Origin: Periplaneta americana
Lineage: Eukaryota > Arthropoda > Insecta > Blattodea > Blattidae
Length of the DNA stretch: 64,000 nt
Direction: 5' to 3'
NCBI RefSeq assembly: GCF_040183065.1
Contig: NC_091125.1
Coordinates: 128,034,621-128,098,620, forward strand
A program made the translations under genes and the position numbers. A model generated the notes under the pieces. It saw nothing but the letters and a program-made list of their open reading frames with translations, had not been told where the DNA came from and did not search any database. Numbering within the stretch: the stretch's first letter is position 1; the number at the start of each line of letters is the position of its first letter. Positions 1 to 12,100 of this stretch are shown here, in pieces.

Positions 1-1016
1 GGTCGCTGATGCATTTCTCAAGAGTTTTCTGGGGACCAGTATGAAATGTTTGGTTTGTTGACGCAGCCTGACAAATGAAATTGAGCTCAGTCACTACGGA
101 GCACAACAGCATCACCTGGAACATTTTCCAAAATGGTCTCACAAACATCTTGGCAGTTGAGCCAGTCACATTGCCGAAGTTCCTGAACCACCATAACTTT
201 GTAGGGATGGAACTTGAGGTATAGGTGTAAGATTCGTTTGACACTCCAATCAGATATTCCCAATACCAGAGCATGTTTAATGGTTGAACATCATGAAGAT
301 GTAACAGCATGCCTCACTGCTGCAATATTCTTGGGAGCCCGAATGTTGTGACATCTATCAGACAACTTCTGTTTGAAAGTTGAACCTTTTGAATGACATT
401 TGTCACCCATATCAGTAAGGTTTTCTTACCAGGAATTCTTTCGTGTCGACCTACTCTAAAATGGGCACGAAATTGCAATAATCACAGTCACTATTTTTTT
501 ATGCTCGACCATGCTGAAATGTAGTAATTATACACCTGGTAGCAGCCCTTTAATGGACCTCATTAAAGTACACCTATTCATTAAAGTTCAGGTGTTCCAC
601 CAATTAGAAAACACCATTGTAGCAATATGAAAGCGCAAATATCGATTATTCTCAGATATGCAATCGAAAGACAATTAGCGAAACGTCACAGAGGCTGGAA
701 ACCCAATACTGTCGCAGAAGGTTATGTTCTGTTACTATAATAATTAGCGTTAATTGTAAATAATATTCAAATAAATTCAATTTGTCATCTCGTTTTTCAA
801 TGTCTAAATCAATTTCAAGGTTATATCAAGATTAATGTTTATTTTACTCTCTAGATTATATCAAGGTCAATGACATTTGTGTCTCGGAAAAATCAATACT
901 TTCGCGTCTGTGCACATCTCTCAATTTACGAGATATTGCACAAGGTCAGTTCCGCTCCCCAGTCAGATAAGAATAACATTAATACTTATGAATAATTTCA
1001 AGTTAGAAATATGGTC
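1..1016. other. non-coding stretch, nothing recognised
   Basis: AT-rich sequence with no ORF or repeat that I can assign. It is either intron or upstream sequence of the plus-strand gene whose exons begin at 1437. Confidence 0.5.
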
Positions 1017-1151
1017 GAGCATAAAAAGTCGTATGAAACTTGCCTATAATGGTAATTAAGATGCTCGTATGAAAATTATGAAACGAGCGCATACTCGTGT
1101 CATAATTACTACCATTATAGGCTCGTTCCATAATGTACTATTTTAATGCTC
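1017..1151. repeat. small foldback (inverted-repeat) element
   Basis: The left arm begins gagcataaaaagtcg and includes cctataatggtaatta. The right arm is its imperfect reverse complement, including taattactaccattatagg and ending in aatgctc. The two arms meet around 1075-1095. This is the structure of a palindromic MITE. No protein is encoded and the family is unknown. Confidence 0.6.
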
Positions 1152-1436
1152 AACAATAAAATGCACAATGTTCACCTCTCCACGCCATGATGGTAACTGA
1201 AATAGCATGGTGTGTGCTGCTCAAAGATATATGCCACTCAAGCACAACTTCAAGAAACCTGTATGGTGGCCAATTCAAACTGGGGAGATAATTCTTTCGG
1301 ACCCTGTATAACGGTATAATGGGACATTGTACCAACTTCATGATATAGATATTTAATAAAGTTTCTGTCTGGCATTTTCCTAGTGGTGATGTTTCAGATA
1401 TTAATTTTTTTTTTCCCTAATTCTTTATTGTTTTAG

Positions 1437-1721
1437 GTGGAGTGCGTGTATGATTCAAATAAAGTGTCATCATATCATGAGACAAATCAGAGAATAGACA
1501 CAAAAGAAGTATTGGAAGATAATCCTGATGAACATGAAGTTACCAAAAGCCAAACTATACCACTAGATGTCATTGCAGTGGAAAACCAATCACAAACATG
1601 CGATCTTGATGCTGAAAAGGTGACTCTTGCACGCTGTAATAAGAAAAATGAAGACAGCCTTCCTAGAAAGCTTTTCGGTACTCCAGATTCCAAAGTATGT
1701 AGTACTCAAGCTTCTTTTAAG
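1437..1721 (+). CDS. internal coding exon of an unidentified gene (95 codons)
   Basis: A pyrimidine-rich tract and acceptor (tttttccc...ttttag) precede an open frame beginning VECVYDSNKV and ending TQASFK, followed by donor aag|gtaaga. The exon is 285 bp and phase 0 at both ends. The encoded peptide is acidic and polar, with a short basic patch (CNKKNEDSLPRKLFG), and looks disordered. The next exon I can see, at 4176, is also entered in phase 0, so they can join directly, though an undetected exon between them is possible. I do not recognise the protein. Upstream exons lie outside the window. Confidence 0.62.
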
Positions 1722-1744
1722 GTAAGAGCTTAGCAAAATACTTT

Positions 1745-1985
1745 TATGGTGAAGAATAGATGGAACAGAGAAAAATTCTCTCTGACACCGGGACTCGAAC
1801 CCAGGTTTTCAGCTCTACGTGCTGACAGTTTATCCACTAAGCCACACCGGATTCTAGTTCCGATGCCGGATTGAATCCTCAGTTTAAGTTCTACGTCTCT
1901 ATTTCTCTTTGGTGACCTGCACTCCTTATCTTCCCCTTCTCTGCTGTACTCAGTCGGTAATATGCGACGTCCGCTGCATTGCAAG
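1745..1985 (-). repeat. tRNA-derived SINE
   Basis: On the minus strand a tRNA-like head reads gtggcttagtggataaac (A box) and then gggttcgagtcccgg (B box), followed by an unrelated tail toward 1745. It lies just inside the intron after the exon ending at 1721. The boundaries are approximate because I could not define a target duplication. Confidence 0.62.
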
Positions 1986-3087
1986 ATTTATTTTAACGAT
2001 TTTCGCTATTATTCAGTTTAAATTGATGGCTAAATGGTTTTAATTTGCAAAAAAGATTCAAGACATTAACTGTTACATTATTTTTATCTATCTGCTCATT
2101 AAATGTTACATTATTTTTACCTATCTGCTTGTATACCAATCAGCCATTTCTCTTGGGCCATTACCGTAATAGAGCGCTGCAAACATTGGGCAAAGACTCC
2201 CCTCCCCCCCCCCTCCCAGTTCAACAGTGCTTCATTAAAGGAAAAGTGTAGTAAAAGTTTTGTTATAATTAACATGTAGAATCACCTCTTAAATTTTGGT
2301 GCAGAAGTTACCATTGACTCTGTATTATTACTACTGTTATTATCATTATCATTATTGTTATTATCTTATCATTATTTTTGTTGTTGAATTCTCTTGGCTT
2401 TTCAAGGATCAAGATTTCACGTATTTCAGTAGACTAAGGTGAAGTCCAGTGAAGTATATATTTATATTATTGACAGAGACCAATATATTGTTTTATTAAA
2501 GCATCTTCGAACAATTTGCATGTGCTCGACAGCACAGTCTCTGCATTGTCATGAATGCGGTGTTATTGAGTCCAGACATTTAAGGGCCTCCTGAAGAGTA
2601 CATAGAACTACAACTGTTGCTGATATGCCTATTGGCAAGATTGTTATTGTTATTCTTGTTTTTGTCCTTTGTTTGGACATATTTGTCATAGAAGTCTACT
2701 ATTTTAATATTTACACAAAACTGTTTCAAGATGCAATGGGACATTCCAACCACTGTTGTAGAAAGCAATTTCAATTTGCACCACAAACAGATCATGTGCC
2801 TTTTCTGAAAGATCTGACAATTTTAAGATAAGCGAGAAATAACCAGTGAATATAACTTGTAGCACTTGCTTCTACAGCAACAGAGTTCTTTGATGTGCTG
2901 TGATTCTATGGTACAGCATGCCAAGCCTCTGCAAAATATTTTTAGAAGTTCATCATCTTTGACTAGATTTGAATCTTATATCTGGAGCCAGGATGTATAT
3001 GCATTTATAAAGCTTGAAATATGCACGCAAATATGCTCTAATCTTGAAGTATTCACTATGCAATATAAATTTCGAAAAATAATACTA
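1986..3087. other. intronic sequence, nothing recognised
   Basis: Between the two exons of the unidentified gene. It holds short low-complexity runs (a C-rich run near 2200 and TTATTATCATTA repeats near 2330-2380) but no assignable coding sequence. Confidence 0.5.
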
Positions 3088-3264
3088 CAGTCTAGCATAT
3101 ACAGTCACGAAGCTTGAGTTGAGAAGGTGCTAGGAACAATAGACTGTGCCGGTACTATTTCGCATTGTCTGTAATGAGGTGATATTAGTGATCCTAGTGG
3201 TTAGCAACTATCTATGCATGCATATTTACTATGTATCGAGTTTCGTGACTATATACTAGACTGT
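3088..3264. mobile_element. 177-bp MITE with about 25-bp terminal inverted repeats (copy 1)
   Basis: It starts cagtctagcatatacagtca and ends gtgactatatactagactg, which are imperfect reverse complements. A second copy of the whole unit lies at 18789-18967, about 85% similar by eye. It is non-coding and must have been mobilised by a transposase encoded elsewhere. Confidence 0.75.
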
Positions 3265-4175
3265 GATAATACCTAGTAAATGTTAAATGGAGGAAAAAGA
3301 TGGCAGTTTTTAAAGCCTCATTGCATGCACAATTTATTGAAAGGAAAAACCTTACACATTGCAGTAAAGCACAGTTAATCCTTTTTGACCTGAATTGTTT
3401 TTTGTGAGTGAAACAATTTTGCTTTGCATCTATCTTGTATTTTGACCTAAGGCCATGGGAAAAAAAAAAAAAAAAAAAAAAAGTAATCCTCTTCCTAATA
3501 ATAGCTGGCCAAGGAACTGGGTGGGTGCTGCACTTTCAGTAAAGAACGAAACTACTTCTGAGGATATCAAATGGAATCATCAGGCAAATCATATGAGTCA
3601 GAGATTACAGAAATGTTAGTGATTCCAAATGGACTCATTCAAGCAGAAAGGGTTAAACAATTAACTTGAGTTTCACCATATTACTTAAGTATAACATTTC
3701 TATCTTTTACCCACATTAAAACTGACAATGGCAGGAAACAAATGTAATCATGTTTTCCCTAGTATGGTGAAGCTCCTATGCCTATCAGAAAACAGATTTT
3801 TGTACAGTGTGAATGAACTCTCCACATCACAAGAAGTAAAAAGTGCATTGGATAAACTCCATAATTCTTGTGTCAACTCTTCTAATTTCTACTGCTTTAC
3901 GTAAAAATTTTGCTATCTCACAAACAGAATGGTATCCAAAATTTTTTGCAAGCACTGTTGAAGTTCTTCAGAAATATTTCCAATTCTGTGCTTCAGAGAT
4001 CAAAGCATCAATAACATTTTTAACTTTATTCATATCTCATATGAAGCACAGTAACCAGTCAATTGGAGAGAACGACTTGTCAGAATAATTTGCAGATTAA
4101 ATTTTCTCCAACTAAAGTATCACCATTTTTAATAGGAATTCTTTCAATTCCATTAACTTTTGCATTATGTTTTAG
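3265..4175. other. intronic sequence with a poly-A tract
   Basis: Intron preceding the exon at 4176. The only landmark is a run of about 23 A at roughly 3460-3482. I see no assignable coding sequence. Confidence 0.5.
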
Positions 4176-4385
4176 GTGCGTCCTCCTTTGCGTACTGTGT
4201 CTGGGAATGAAAACTGCCCACAACATATCTTGCGTCTTAAACAGACCAGAGGAGTAAACCAGGAGTTAGTACGTGCAGCAGGAATTGAGAATACTCCTCC
4301 AGATGCTTCTCTCACAAGAAGCAAGCAATTGTCGAAGTATAACATATCGTCAGAATGGGATAAAGACTGCACCATTGTGATATAA
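4176..4385 (+). CDS. terminal coding exon of the unidentified gene (69 codons plus stop)
   Basis: Acceptor tttatgttttag precedes a phase-0 frame starting VRPPLRTVSGNENCP and ending KDCTIVI with a TAA stop. A conserved-looking block reads TRGVNQELVRAAGIENTP, followed by LTRSKQLSK. This short Arg/Ser/Thr-Pro-rich tail resembles C-termini of nuclear or mitotic proteins, but I cannot name the family. Together with 1437-1721 it would give the last 164 residues. A candidate AATAAA lies near 5194. Confidence 0.6.
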   Translation: MRPPLRTVSGNENCPQHILRLKQTRGVNQELVRAAGIENTPPDASLTRSKQLSKYNISSEWDKDCTIVI

Positions 4386-5248
4386 AAATGATGACGAACT
4401 TGTTTCTATTTTATATGGGAGGATCCTAAATACAAAGGAATGCAAATATATAACTTCTGTTTTCAAGTTCAAAGATCAAGTAATGTTGAAAAATTAAGGC
4501 AAAGTTTTAGATTCTAATTTTGTATGTTTTATTGTGCTTTTACTGTTTGTGCACACAATTTTTCATTATTTAATTTATTTTTTTAATTCTTTTAACCCAA
4601 TGTTGCACATGTACCCCTTTGTCTGGAGTAATTCGTAGTTGCTTACAATTGACTTAAATAACTTCCGTTAAATTCTTTGTTGAATCGATTATGATCAATG
4701 AGAACTATCTATAAATGCATGCTTTCAGTTTTAATTTTATGTAAGTGTGGAAGATAACTAACATTTCCTTTACTGTTGAAGTTAAAATCGTTTAAATGAG
4801 TCGAAGGTCAAGAGAACTCTACCAGTTTCATCTTCTTCGTCCAATCCCTGCTTATCATCTGTGTCCTCTTGATTGCTATTTCGTTCAACTGCTTTTATCA
4901 TGGAACAGAGACTTAAACAATTCATGATTGGTTAATGGTACATAAAGTTCTTATAGGTTTTTTGTATTTCAACAAGTTAATTTTTGGCAATTGCTTCTTT
5001 ACTGTCAGTCAAGGGAACGTGCACATCACTACATCTTTCCATTTTCATATATACAGTCATGAAATCTTAGGTCTTTATTCAGGGATTCTGTTCGAAGTAG
5101 TGGCAATTGAGAATCTTTCTCGAAGTGAAGCCATTGCATACATATAAAGAAAATATTTTTATCTTTTTTAATTAAGTATACAATTTTATAGTGTTAATAA
5201 AATTTGAGAAAAATTCAAGTATTTGTAAAGTTCAAATTTTTCGTAATG
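4386..5248. other. 3' flank / possible 3' UTR
   Basis: AT-rich non-coding DNA after the stop of the unidentified gene. An AATAAA occurs at about 5194. Nothing else is assignable. Confidence 0.4.
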
Positions 5249-5388
5249 TACAGACCCAAAAACAAAATTTGAGCCACTTGAATTTTCCAAGCTCCAGTTA
5301 TAACATACTGGTCATGCTTAGTAGAAAAAAAAATAAAAAGAAACTAAATATATGTATATATATCTTAGATACTATATATAAAATTAAA

Positions 5389-5430
<42 letters not shown>

Positions 5431-5978
5431 TCTGCCAAAGAAAGGTATTCCACATAAAGCAAAATTGGAAGTACATAAACAAATAGAAGTTAAAAACATT
5501 TGAAAGGATAAATTGTTCTGAAATCTGTGAGGCAAACCACAGATTTATACCTATTGTAATTGAAAGTATTTCAACAAATAGTTTGATTAACTGAATCTTA
5601 AAAATAAATTAATCATCAGATGACTGAAAGCAAGTAATGGTCTCTTAAACCAAATTATAGTAATTTAGCAATTACTTCTTATCAGAAAAATTATTTAAAT
5701 AATATTATCTTGTCAAGATAAAATTATTCACAAGAATATTTTTTTATCCCGCAGATAATACCTTTAAGATGATTACACGATATCTTTTCTTCTCCATTAT
5801 ATTTATATTATTTAATTCTATATTTTTCAGATGTTAAAATTTTAACAGAAAAAAATTAATTAATATTATTGAAGATGATATGTAATCTATTTTCAGTATT
5901 TTATCCATCAACAAGTATAATAAATTATAACTGGAACTTGGAAAATTCAGGTGGCCCAAATTTTGTTCTGGGTCTGTA
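5249..5978. mobile_element. non-autonomous element with about 55-bp terminal inverted repeats
   Basis: The left end starts tacagacccaaaaacaaaat and runs to about 5302. The right end (5923-5978) is its reverse complement, ending ttttgttctgggtctgta. The two ends even encode the same shadow peptide on opposite strands (LNFPSSSYN). The interior carries an (ATT)n run and no recognisable transposase. Confidence 0.75.
5391..5429 (+). repeat. (ATT)n microsatellite
   Basis: Uninterrupted ATT triplets inside the inverted-repeat element at 5249-5978. Confidence 0.9.
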
Positions 5979-7125
5979 CAAATAACAGATTTGAAACTAA
6001 TGAAAAACAATATTTTTATTTCTTGACATGATGTGGTCATACAAAGTACTTTCTGAAGTTAATTTATTTTTTTAATCAGTTTCTTTTCACAACATATCTT
6101 TCATAGCATGTAGCTGAACTGATTTTTAGTTATATGCAATAACATGCTTTTATTCCATCATATTCTTACTCATATATCTTAATCCAGTTTTGAAATAATT
6201 TCTTGTTGCCTGAACAGCTTTTATTGTATTTTGGCATTATTTATTTCATGTAACTTAGTTGGTCCACTATATTTACTGACATTTTTCAGTTGAGTCGTTC
6301 ATTTCATGAAGATAATAAAATTTAGTTAGTTTCCAATGGCTGGATCTTAACTTAATGTTATCTTCCTCTCACTTCCCAGTAGAGTAGATAAATCATTAAA
6401 CAGAGAGCTTTCATTTAACTGTCATATTTATTGTGAAACACTCAATAAGTGAACATCATGTGGAAAAATTAAATGGCTACTAGTACTTTCGCCTAATTGT
6501 CGTCAGGTAGCATAAGGAGTAATATTGTGTGAACGTAAAAGTATAGAGTGTACTAAATAGTCTTCTTAAGGACCATAAACAATGATAAAAATACGTGATA
6601 AAACCAATTTGGTTTAGTAAAATGTATACAAGAATGGTAGAACATACAAAATGTCAACATAAAACATAATTCAATTCAATTTATTAAGCCATTAAACATA
6701 CAATGATAGGCTTCGTCACAAATACTGAAGGTGGAGGGCATACATTTGAAAATATACATATAACTAAAAACAGTAAAGTTTAATTAGAATGAAAACACAA
6801 AAGATTTTGGAACTCTAAAAATTAAGGAAAACACTTCACTCTTAATGTATTATTTGTAACTAAATGTAAATAACTTTATTTATTAAAAAACAATTTCGTA
6901 TGAATTTATGTTAAGAAACTCATCTACAGAGTAGAGATGATTACAATAATTAATTTTGTATTATAATCTAGTTTCGGTTGAGTTAATTGATTTCTGTATT
7001 GCTTCTTAATTTTATATAATTTATTTTAACTGTGAGCAGACCAGTCTCTTTATAAATATCATGTAGTATTAGTAATTGGATTTTCATCTGTTTTAATTCT
7101 TCAGATTTGTTTTTATGTTTTTTTG
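5979..7125. other. AT-rich intergenic sequence
   Basis: No ORF or repeat family recognised. Confidence 0.5.
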
Positions 7126-7579
7126 CTAATATTTAGTTTTACATTCTTGATATCGAATGATAAACCATTCTTTATACATCCTGTATAATATAGACAGATT
7201 CAAACCTGGAGGCAAGTGTTTTCTATTTGCATTATCCTTCATACTGTAATGTGAATGGTACGATGGAAATTCATTGATAAAATCACATACAAATTTATTG
7301 TTCTCGACCTGTTTTATTATGGGGTTCATGATGACCACGTCTGTCCGCAGTTGGTCCTCTTCTTATTTGCTTCCTTTTCAAGATGTGGTCAGTTTTACCC
7401 TCAGAAATCTGTAATGTTTGTTCGAAAAAAGTTTTGCACACAATAATGCCCTCATGTTCATCAACTGCTGGAAGCTTGCAGATTCTCGTATAATTATGCC
7501 TTGAAGAATTATCCTTGTTATATTGTTTTTTATTATTATTTTTTTTTAAATTATTATTAACAGATTTGACATGTCTCAT
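7126..7579 (-). pseudogene. fossil ORF of a repetitive insect (transposon-type) protein
   Basis: Read on the minus strand, two frames join at about 7290-7300. The first contains IVCKTFFEQTLQISE and a RRGPTADRRGHH segment. The second continues FVCDFINEFPSYHSHYSMKD and then NRKHLPPGLNLS. I remember this arrangement (a VCK..F..TL.IS block, a DRRG.H block, then FP..ESHY and NRKYL..LNIS) from multicopy insect proteins of transposon origin, but cannot assign a class. A frameshift separates the halves and no DDE core is visible, so it is dead. Confidence 0.5.
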
Positions 7580-8859
7580 AATGAAAGCTGATTTAAGATC
7601 CCAGTTCAGTTTGTAATAATCATTGAATATTCTCTGCCTCCTATCTGCTGTTATGTTTGGTTACAGTTTAGTGAACAATTGCATGATGAATCCATAAATA
7701 CTTTTCTAGAGACAAAATTTCCTCTAGTGTTAACATATTCCTCTAACTTTCGTTTCCTTTCTCTTTTCTTCGATTACTGGTTCCTTCTCCTTCCTATTTC
7801 AGGACTCATAATTCCAAAATATAATAACTATATCTTATAATAAATACACCAGTATGCTTAACTTCTTGATTCAGGTTTAGTAAACAACCAAATGACTGCT
7901 GATTCCCATGCATTTGTTTTTTTCATGTTCTTTGAAATAATTCACTAGATGTCCCTGCTTTGTTGTATGTGGCTTGATGGAATTAGCATTTACTATATTG
8001 TGCCTATGCGATTTCAGAGAGAGCAGCACATTATGAAGAAGAAAAATATTGATTGTAATTTGCATAGGATAGATCACTGTCTTGAGAGCTGATTAAGATA
8101 CGATAATATAACTTTTTTTAATTTTGAGGAATAGTCACCTTTGGCTTGAAAGCCTTCATGGAATAGGAGGAAAACAAGCGTGCTTAATTCGATTGTTTTC
8201 CAACTCAACCTGATATTTCAGTAAATCATTGAACTTCTAACCAATATGTCACATCACAGGAAAGAGTTTCATTTATATATCTTGGTCACAAATTTTCCCT
8301 CATATTCATTTACTGAGGTCTACATTTGTTAAAAAGAAAGTTACTTGTGCTCCTTGGCATCTGGGGTTCTCATACGTACTTGTGTATATTGTTTTGATAA
8401 TTTTTTTATGTATAAAATAAGTTTTTTTAAGAATGTAACTATATATTAATTATGAATAAATATACAGAGTGAGTCAAACCTAAGTTACTGGCATTCTTAG
8501 CTAGCCACGAGTTTCTTTCTGATGGACAGCCTGTTACGTTTTTCAAGATACTTTTTTTTTTCTCTAAGCCTGACCCAGAATACAATGCATGGGTTTTCTT
8601 TGTTTGCATTAAGCCAATGTTCCGCAACTTTTTTCTACTCACGGCACACCAAAATATTAATCCCCTCAAAAACCTATGATGTGACTCTCCTAATATAATT
8701 ACGTGATGTAATCAAATTTACTATTATTATTATAAAACAAAAATCGACTCTTGCATTTATTAACAATTTATGAACTTTAATTCACTGTAGAAAATACACA
8801 TTAAAGTTTTATAATAAAACTGTTCTAATATAGCTATAAACGTTTCTGCAAATTTTCTC
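7580..8859. other. sequence 3' of RBM48, nothing recognised
   Basis: AT-rich, non-coding. At 8628-8660 there is a hAT-like phrase (ccaatgttccgcaac), but no matching second end was found. Confidence 0.45.
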
Positions 8860-8865
8860 TTTATT
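8860..8865 (-). terminator. candidate poly(A) signal of RBM48
   Basis: AATAAA on the minus strand, about 205 bp beyond the RBM48 stop codon. It is assigned by motif and position only. Confidence 0.4.
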
Positions 8866-9069
8866 ATTATTTTTTTTAATGTTATTGATTTTGCGAAGTC
8901 TCAGAATTGTACTGATGCAATTATAAATGTTCCTGAAAATTTTCCCCCTATCAAGATTATGATGGCAAGAGGGTTGTTTGAGGAGTGTTGGTCTAATTGT
9001 ACGAAAAAAAACAGACATATTTACAAACAAAATATATTATGTACAATGTAGAAACTATAATAGTACATG

Positions 9070-9180
9070 TCATTTAACTTCATCATTAGCACTTGTAGCA
9101 AAACCATTGGGCAGTCCCGACGTACTTGCTGCCAATGGATCTTTTCTTTCAAGAATAATCTGTACGTTTGGTACACTAAC
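9070..9180 (-). CDS. RBM48: RBM48 exon 7 (terminal)
   Basis: Acceptor ctttttcag|GTTAGT gives VSVPNVQIILERKDPLAAST and ends SANDEVK with TGA at 9072-9070. The phase-0 join to exon 6 and the stop define the C-terminus. Confidence 0.8.
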   Translation of the reverse strand, partial: VSVPNVQIILERKDPLAASTSGLPNGFATSANDEVK

Positions 9181-12100
9181 CTGAAAAAGAAAACCGATCT
9201 TGAAAATAACTATTTCATGGAAACAACTAGGCTGAATTTAAGTTCTTCTTATTACAACTCATATAAATTGTAGTAATATATGCTTACAGCTCTTATTTTC
9301 TTTCGAACTTCCATGATGCTTGCATCCAAGGATTCACTGATGTTGTCAATCTGATCAGAACTTCTTTTTTCTGATGATTTATCGTCTGTTGCATTTCTGC
9401 TGCCATCTGACTTATCTCTGAAGACTATTCGACTCTTTGCACTCACTTGTCGTGGAATAAACCTGAAAAAAAAAAAAAAAGTAAATAAAAATAATATACA
9501 TCTGGGATCTGACATTAATCCTAAGGAATGCATAATGAAATAAGCAGGACACCTAAAAGTTTGGTGCACAATCCACTATTTGAAATAATGACTAACTATG
9601 AAATTCAAAACTGCCATTTGCAAAATCACACTATATAATATCTACATCATCACACTGTTCTGAAAAGTGCAATCATTTAAATTCGTCTAAAAAAATGAAA
9701 TTATCGGGAAAATGCATATAACAAAAAGAAAGATGTGAGTAGATTGTGGAGAAACGAAATTAAATTTGTGATAGTGGGGAGAATTCTAATAAATTTAATA
9801 AGTAAGGAATGAGTGAAGTTATGAATGAAAGAAGAAATAAATCAATAAAGAAAAAAATATAAATAAATATTACCTTATGCAAAACTAGCTTTCAGGTAAA
9901 GCTCCCTGTGAAGCAGACTTGAATAATTTCAAGGGAAAAATTGTTCCAGGACAAGGTACCGAACCTGGGACCTTTGTTTAAATGTACCAATGCTCTACCA
10001 ACCACTGTTGGTTAACAGAAAACCACAATTTAAGTCACACAGAGTTAGTGTGCACTCAATGTTGGTTGCTTGATGGTTGTCAATCCACTTTGAGGTCTGT
10101 GGATATAGAGGGAAAAATTGGATCAGTGTCTGGTAGAGTTCCTGGGTAGCTCAGTTGGTAGAGCATTGGTACGTTTAACTAATTTTTTCCTCGAAATTAT
10201 TCAAATCAACTTTACAGGAAGTTATACCTGAAAGCTTGATTTGCAAGGGAAAAATTGTTCTGGGGCCGAGTATCAATCCCGGGACCTTTGGCTGAACACG
10301 CCAATGCTCTACCACCTGAGCTACCCAGGAGCTTCACCTGACACCATCTCAGTTTTTCCCTTTTTATCCACATACCTCGAATGGGCTGACAAGATGCCAG
10401 AAACCCACATCAAGAGCACACAAATTCTGTGTGACTTGAAAATTGTGAGTTTCTGTTAACGTATATATTATGTAAATCTAGCTTTCAGATGTCGATTCTT
10501 TGGCTGAGCGCACCAATGCTCTACTGATTGAGCTACTCAGGAAAAATTGAGACTGTGTCGGGTGAAGTTCCTGGGTAGCTCAGTCGGTAGAGCATTGGCG
10601 CGCTCAGCCAAAGGTCCTAGGATCGATACCTGGCCCCAGAACATTTTTTTCCTCTTGAAATTATTCAAATATTACCTTACTCTTTCCAGCAATATCCTTA
10701 ACATTTGTGCCATTTTCAAGGCATTGAATAATATTTATTTTGTCAGAAATACTCAGACTTGAAAGTATTTGTGACACAATGCCTTACTGGTATGTGGAGG
10801 CTTCAATTCTCGTCAGAACAGACCACGTTGTACTGTTTTATGCTTTCTTTAGGGTAAAAACATGTTGGAGTTCATCTCGCCACTCTGAGTAGCGCACCTC
10901 ACCATGCTTCTCGCCGTTTAATATGGTGGGAAAAATTCAATCAGCCAGTGATTTCCTTTCAGTGAACACAACGTGATAAACAATAATATGTGGTTGTAAG
11001 AAACACACCAGACTTGGTGAATTGTATCACTTGTGTCAGTAACTAAAGACATTTCCAGATAGATTGTATGGATATTTAATGATGTCTCAGTCAATTTTCA
11101 ATTATATCTCGACCCTAGCAGAAACTAAAATCCACATACATAAGCAACCACTTACTGCGGAAGGGAGGTTGGTAGCATCTCTCAGGTAACAATTATATCT
11201 AATAGGAGTAATTTGTATTATTTATTATTAGCAAAAATATTCCACTTTTCATTTTCATAGTTTTCTGTTCGAGGGCAGGTCATTCAATACAAACCCAGCA
11301 TTTTCCAATTTTCTATTTTTCACCTTCCTCTTGGTCTCCACATAATTATTGAATAAGCAGTCGTGGACAGCCGATAAGGGGTGGTCCTCCAGCTTGGGGG
11401 TTGGCCGAAGAGCTAACAATCCATCACCGTGAAAAACAGCTTGTTACGAAACCTAACAGTAAGCCTAGAATGGGACTGATTCTCCGGCACGACCACAGCA
11501 AAGGAAAAAGGTTATAAGATAATATAGAGTGTTAGTTGGGAGGCTGGAGGGAAAAAGACCTTTGGGGAGGCCGAGACGTAGGTGGGAAGATAATATTAAA
11601 ATGGATTTGAGGGAGGTGGGATATGATGGTAGAGACTGGATTAATCTTGCTCAGGATAGGGACCAATGGCGGGCTTATGTGAGGGCGGCAATGAACCTCC
11701 GGGTTCCTTAAAAGCCAGTAAGTAAGTAATGTTGTCTATCATCTGATATCTTCTTCTGCCCCGAACGTTTCTCTGTTCACCATTCCTTCCAGTGCATCCT
11801 TAAATTTCAAAACTCACGATTAACTTAAAAACCTTAAGCAATGGAAACATTCTGAAATCAGCACGATGATTTCTATGAGAATCCGCAGTTTTAACAGACA
11901 AAACTTTAGTCTCTCTGCATACAGAAACCTGCCAGGCGAAAGCACTCCTTTAACTCACTGAAACTCGAAAACTATTAAACATTTTGAGTAGCAGTGACTT
12001 TTAAAAGTAATTTTCATTCTTTCTAAACATTTCTCTTGCTTTGACCCCCATCTAAAGTGAAAAATAACAAAAGTTTGTCGCTTATCAACTTTTGAGGGTG

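Noticed and set aside
1-1000. An upstream exon of the gene at 1437
   Set aside because: No open frame with convincing splice sites and matching phase was visible.
8628-8670. hAT-like terminus (aatgttccgcaac)
   Set aside because: No second end or 8-bp duplication could be found nearby.
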